From Treponema sp. (lineage in GTDB: Bacteria > Spirochaetota > Spirochaetia > Treponematales > Breznakiellaceae): 8,475 nt of DNA. Every line of letters starts with the position of its first letter. Position 1 is the first letter of the stretch. The DNA lies in assembly GCA_031281685.1 (NCBI GenBank), contig JAITFA010000017.1:1-8475 (forward strand), written 5' to 3'. Shown here piece after piece: positions 5,848 to 8,475 of the stretch. The notes under the pieces are model-generated. The model did no database searches, had not been told where the DNA came from, and saw nothing but the letters and a program-made list of their open reading frames with translations. Position numbers and translations under genes: made by a program.

Positions 5848-7404
5848 TTATTTATATGAGCGTGAAAAAGATGCAAGGGAGTCCTTGTCATGTATGGAAA
5901 CACAATCGTTGCTAATGACCCAAGAGCGATTCGTAAGCCTTGATAAAAAGACCGGGTCGTGGCTCACCAGAAGCAGGGCGCAAGCAGCTTCGCTTAACAT
6001 GGTCTCCAAGAGTTGTATGGATTTCAAGTCAAGGTGATTGGTGGGTTCGTCCATGATGACAAGCGCTGGATTCTGGAATACGCCATACGCCACAAGCAGC
6101 TTGCGCGTTTCGCCGGGGCTGGGAGCGCCTCTGCCGGACGACGTGGACTGAAGCAGGCCTCGCGGGTCAGAACCGAGTCTGGAGAAGCGCGACAAAATCT
6201 CGCCCCGGGTCTTTTCGTCAATGCTCATAAGCCGCGCAAACAAGGCGTTGCTTTCCTCCGCGCTCATTTCCTGGGGAACGTAGAGCAGCGACACCCGCTC
6301 CGGTATATGAGCCAGAATATGCCGAATCAGCGTAGACTTACCCGCCCCATTGGGACCAATAAGGGCAATACGGTCAAGCGGAGCAATCGTCAGCTCAGGA
6401 AACGCGAGCCGGCGTTCCCCGCCCAGAGGAATTTCGCCCGCCTCAAGAAAGAGAAGCTGGTCTGCTTTGGAAGCCGCGGCGTGGAGCGTGAGTCCTGTCG
6501 GGCGATCCGGACGGAAACGCGCCTCGTCCAGCGACTCATCAGCCTTTTCAAGCCGGTTTTCCATGCGCTTATAGAGATCAGCGCCTATCCTGTCCTTGCC
6601 GGACAAAACGGCGAGGCGTATCTTATACCGCGTGTCGTGATCTTTAGGATCAACACGGCTCTGAGACAGGCGATTACGGCTGCCCTCGACCATCCGCCGC
6701 CGCTTATCAGCTTCCGCGGCAAGGCGCTTGCGCTCGGTTTGCAGGTTCTTACGTTCACGCTGCTTACTGAGCTGCTCCCGCGCATCCTCAGCAAGTCCAG
6801 ATGAAACGCCACCGGGCCGCAGAACCGCGTTACCAGCTTCCAGAAAGAGGCAATTCTCGCAGAGCCGGTCAAGAAGCGCCCGGTCGTGGCTCACCAGCAG
6901 ACCGATTCCGTCATAGGCCTCAAGCGCCTCACCCACCAGCGCCCGCGCCTCGTGGTCAAGGTGGTTTGTCGGCTCATCAAGCGCCAGCATACGCGGCTTA
7001 GAGAAGAGCGCCACGGCAAGCTGTAAACGCTTGCGCTCGCCATGACTCAGGCTGTCCCAACGCTCGGTCCAATCCCACTCAATGCGGAGCGTATTCATGA
7101 GCCGTCCAGCCTCGTTATCCCCGGAAAAGAAAAAGTCGCCAACCGCAGCCCTGAACCGCTCATCTTCCCAAAGCTGATCTGTTCTCTGGGGACAGTAGAG
7201 CCGGCTTTCAGGCCGCTGTATCACGCCGCCTGTGGGTTTGAGCAGCCCAGCCGCAAGCAGCAGTAGCGTGGTCTTGCCCGCGCCGTTTTCGCCGGTAACG
7301 CCGGTCCAGCCCCCGCGCAGTTCAAAGCACAGGTTCTGTAACACCGGAAAGACCGAGGCAGGATAGGAAAAGTCAACATGGTTAAATGATAAAAAGTTCG
7401 TCAT
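5848..7404 (-). CDS. ABC-F family ATPase (ribosome-associated, two nucleotide-binding domains)
   Basis: The 518-residue protein has two ABC ATPase domains and no membrane segments, the mark of the ABC-F class that acts on ribosomes rather than as a transporter. Domain 1 has Walker A GENGAGKTT (38-46), signature LSHGERKRLQLA (119-130), Walker B with DEPTNHLD (143-150) and switch His173. Domain 2 has Walker A GPNGAGKST (350-358), a SPGE signature (429-432), DEPTNHLD (452-459) and switch His482. Both catalytic sites look intact. Residues about 205-300 form the charged linker that in this class reaches toward the peptidyl-transferase centre. It may be a translation factor or an antibiotic-resistance ABC-F; the sequence alone does not decide. 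ATG 7402-7404 is preceded by AAGGGA, placed directly after the corA stop, so it is read from the corA transcript. No good terminator follows. Confidence 0.93.
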   Translation of the reverse strand: MTNFLSFNHVDFSYPASVFPVLQNLCFELRGGWTGVTGENGAGKTTLLLLAAGLLKPTGGVIQRPESRLYCPQRTDQLWEDERFRAAVGDFFFSGDNEAGRLMNTLRIEWDWTERWDSLSHGERKRLQLAVALFSKPRMLALDEPTNHLDHEARALVGEALEAYDGIGLLVSHDRALLDRLCENCLFLEAGNAVLRPGGVSSGLAEDAREQLSKQRERKNLQTERKRLAAEADKRRRMVEGSRNRLSQSRVDPKDHDTRYKIRLAVLSGKDRIGADLYKRMENRLEKADESLDEARFRPDRPTGLTLHAAASKADQLLFLEAGEIPLGGERRLAFPELTIAPLDRIALIGPNGAGKSTLIRHILAHIPERVSLLYVPQEMSAEESNALFARLMSIDEKTRGEILSRFSRLGSDPRGLLQSTSSGRGAPSPGETRKLLVAYGVFQNPALVIMDEPTNHLDLKSIQLLETMLSEAACALLLVSHDPVFLSRLTNRSWVISNDCVSIHDKDSLASFSRSYK

Positions 7405-7413
7405 ACGTTCCCT

Positions 7414-8400
7414 TTAATGCTTTCGCGTTAAGCCGCCGCTCTTTCGCTTTTTTTGACTTAACGTTCCCCTTTCTCTGCTGGGTTTGATGTTAAGAAATAT
7501 GGCTCCCAGCACTGAGATAAGCACACTCGCGCCGGTGATGCCCACAAACGCCAAGGAAAATTCGCTGAAAGGAAGCGATACATTCATGCCGAAGAAACTG
7601 TAGATGAGCGTTGGAATCATCAGCACGATGGACACAATGGTCAGGCGCTTCATCACGATACTCAGATTGTTAGAGATGACGCTGGCAAAGGCGTCCATGG
7701 TGCCAGAGAGGGTCGCGGAATAGATGTTCGCCATCTCAATAGCCTGCTTGTTTTCAGTTACCACATCCTCAAGCAGGTCCTTTTCATCCTCCTTAAACCG
7801 AATGAGCGACGACTTCTGGAGCTTTTCCAGCAGAAGTTCATTGGTCTTGATGCTCGTGGTAAAGTACACGAGCGACTTTTGGAGCGAAAGAAGCTGGATA
7901 AGCTCGTTGTTCTTGATGGACTTCTGGAGATCAAGCTCAATTCGGGTACTTCGGCGGTTGATGTCTTTGAGGAAACGCAGAAAGGTAAAGGCGGAGCGTC
8001 CCAGCAGGTTAAGCACAAAGGCGCTTTTGTTGGCAAGATTCAGTCCCCGTACCTTACTCCGCGCAATATCGTCCAGCGCCTCGCTTGATTTCTGGCAGAT
8101 GGTGATGATCTTATCGCCGAACAGCACGATTCCCAGGGGTAGAGTGAAGAACATCGGGTCAGCCTCCGCGTCATACACCGGTATCCTCACGATAAAGGCG
8201 GTATACTCATCCTCCTTCTCGGCGCGCGCCTGTTCATCAGCATCCATGATGTCAATCAGTAGTTCACTGGCAATGCCATATTCCCGTTCAAGCAGATCAA
8301 GGTCCTTCTCGTTCACATTCCGCGCGTCAATCCAGCAGTCCTTGCTTACTTCTTTGGCTTCGATAAGCACCCGCTTACCCTGAACATAAATCGTAATCAT
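7414..8400 (-). CDS. corA: CorA-family magnesium/divalent cation transporter
   Basis: The 328-residue protein has CorA architecture. The long cytoplasmic N-terminal domain (1-250) includes the acidic stretch DIMDADEQARAEKEDEY at about 50-66 and the LPLGIVLFGDKIITI strand region. Two C-terminal transmembrane helices follow (about 253-270 and 284-304), with the GMN selectivity motif at 271-273 right after the first. CorA works as a homopentamer moving Mg2+ (and often Co2+) across the inner membrane. The residue before GMN is Phe instead of the common Tyr. The C-terminal tail is basic (KKRK...RKH), consistent with a cytoplasmic end. The start is the ATG at 8398-8400, which has AAGGAGG six bases upstream; an in-frame ATG at 8446-8448 would add 16 residues but has no such site. 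The ABC-F gene follows after 9 bp, so the two are co-transcribed. Confidence 0.93.
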   Translation of the reverse strand: MITIYVQGKRVLIEAKEVSKDCWIDARNVNEKDLDLLEREYGIASELLIDIMDADEQARAEKEDEYTAFIVRIPVYDAEADPMFFTLPLGIVLFGDKIITICQKSSEALDDIARSKVRGLNLANKSAFVLNLLGRSAFTFLRFLKDINRRSTRIELDLQKSIKNNELIQLLSLQKSLVYFTTSIKTNELLLEKLQKSSLIRFKEDEKDLLEDVVTENKQAIEMANIYSATLSGTMDAFASVISNNLSIVMKRLTIVSIVLMIPTLIYSFFGMNVSLPFSEFSLAFVGITGASVLISVLGAIFLNIKPSRERGTLSQKKRKSGGLTRKH

Positions 8401-8406
8401 ACGCAG

Positions 8407-8413
8407 CCTCCTT
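8407..8413 (-). promoter_or_regulatory. Shine-Dalgarno site deciding the corA start
   Basis: Minus-strand AAGGAGG, six bases before ATG 8398-8400, is a near-perfect ribosome-binding site and supports the shorter corA product over the in-frame ATG at 8446-8448. Confidence 0.85.
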
Positions 8414-8419
8414 GTCGGA

Positions 8420-8448
8420 ATGATATACGAGTAACGCGCAATAGTCAT
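8420..8448 (-). promoter_or_regulatory. Possible corA promoter
   Basis: On the minus strand ATGACT (8448-8443; four of six -35 positions) and TATCAT (8425-8420; five of six -10 positions) are 17 bases apart. The predicted start near 8413 would fall at the edge of the ribosome-binding site and leave a leader of only about 13 bases, which lowers confidence. The true promoter could lie beyond the window. Confidence 0.3.
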
Positions 8449-8475
8449 GCGTCATTTAGTGTGTGTCTGGCACTA

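Noticed and set aside
6013..6804. 263-codon plus-strand ORF
   Set aside because: It is wholly antisense to the ABC-F gene, whose motifs are unambiguous on the minus strand.
7724..8383. 219-codon plus-strand ORF
   Set aside because: It is antisense to corA, with a Ser/Arg-rich low-complexity product typical of a shadow frame.
8401..8448. Longer CorA start at ATG 8446-8448
   Set aside because: The added 16 residues are not typical of CorA, and a near-perfect SD lies directly before the ATG at 8398-8400.

Overview
The window looks like a chromosomal segment of a treponeme-like spirochaete with moderate GC. This rests on three things: a divergent FliG paralogue, an EG-repeat-rich Rpn/PD-(D/E)XK transposase-type family present in two copies, and the general character of the proteins. 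The assignment is inference from protein character; no rRNA or other marker gene is present.

Layout. (1) Positions 1-804 hold two copies of the C-terminal part of a recombination-promoting-nuclease (Rpn/YhgA-like) family protein. The first runs in from outside the window. The second is 5'-truncated and carries two extra copies of a 24-bp coding repeat. (2) Positions 912-5134 are a two-gene plus-strand unit: a full-length but divergent FliG-like flagellar switch protein, overlapping by 4 bp (ATGA) a 1001-residue presequence-protease-type M16C zinc metallopeptidase. (3) Positions 5135-5847 are a 713-bp region between convergent transcription units. It contains a perfect 10-bp-stem hairpin, a strictly 22-bp-periodic array of interlaced G4/C4 dyads, a doubtful 90-codon minus-strand ORF that also holds three adjacent hairpins, and a good sigma-70-like promoter pointing rightwards into the 3' end of the next gene. 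(4) Positions 8400-5848 on the minus strand are a CorA-type magnesium transporter followed 9 bp later by a two-domain ABC-F ATPase, almost certainly one operon.

The FliG-like protein and the M16C peptidase should be co-translated, although their functions (flagellar switch and oligopeptide degradation) are not obviously connected. CorA and ABC-F form an independent, oppositely oriented operon; ABC-F proteins act on the ribosome, which depends heavily on magnesium, but a functional link here is only a guess.

The genes belong to recognisable families. The least explained sequence is the convergent intergenic region, above all the 22-bp array at 5279-5388. Its C4 and G4 arms are invariant while the 3-nt loops vary, and each arm can pair either left or right.
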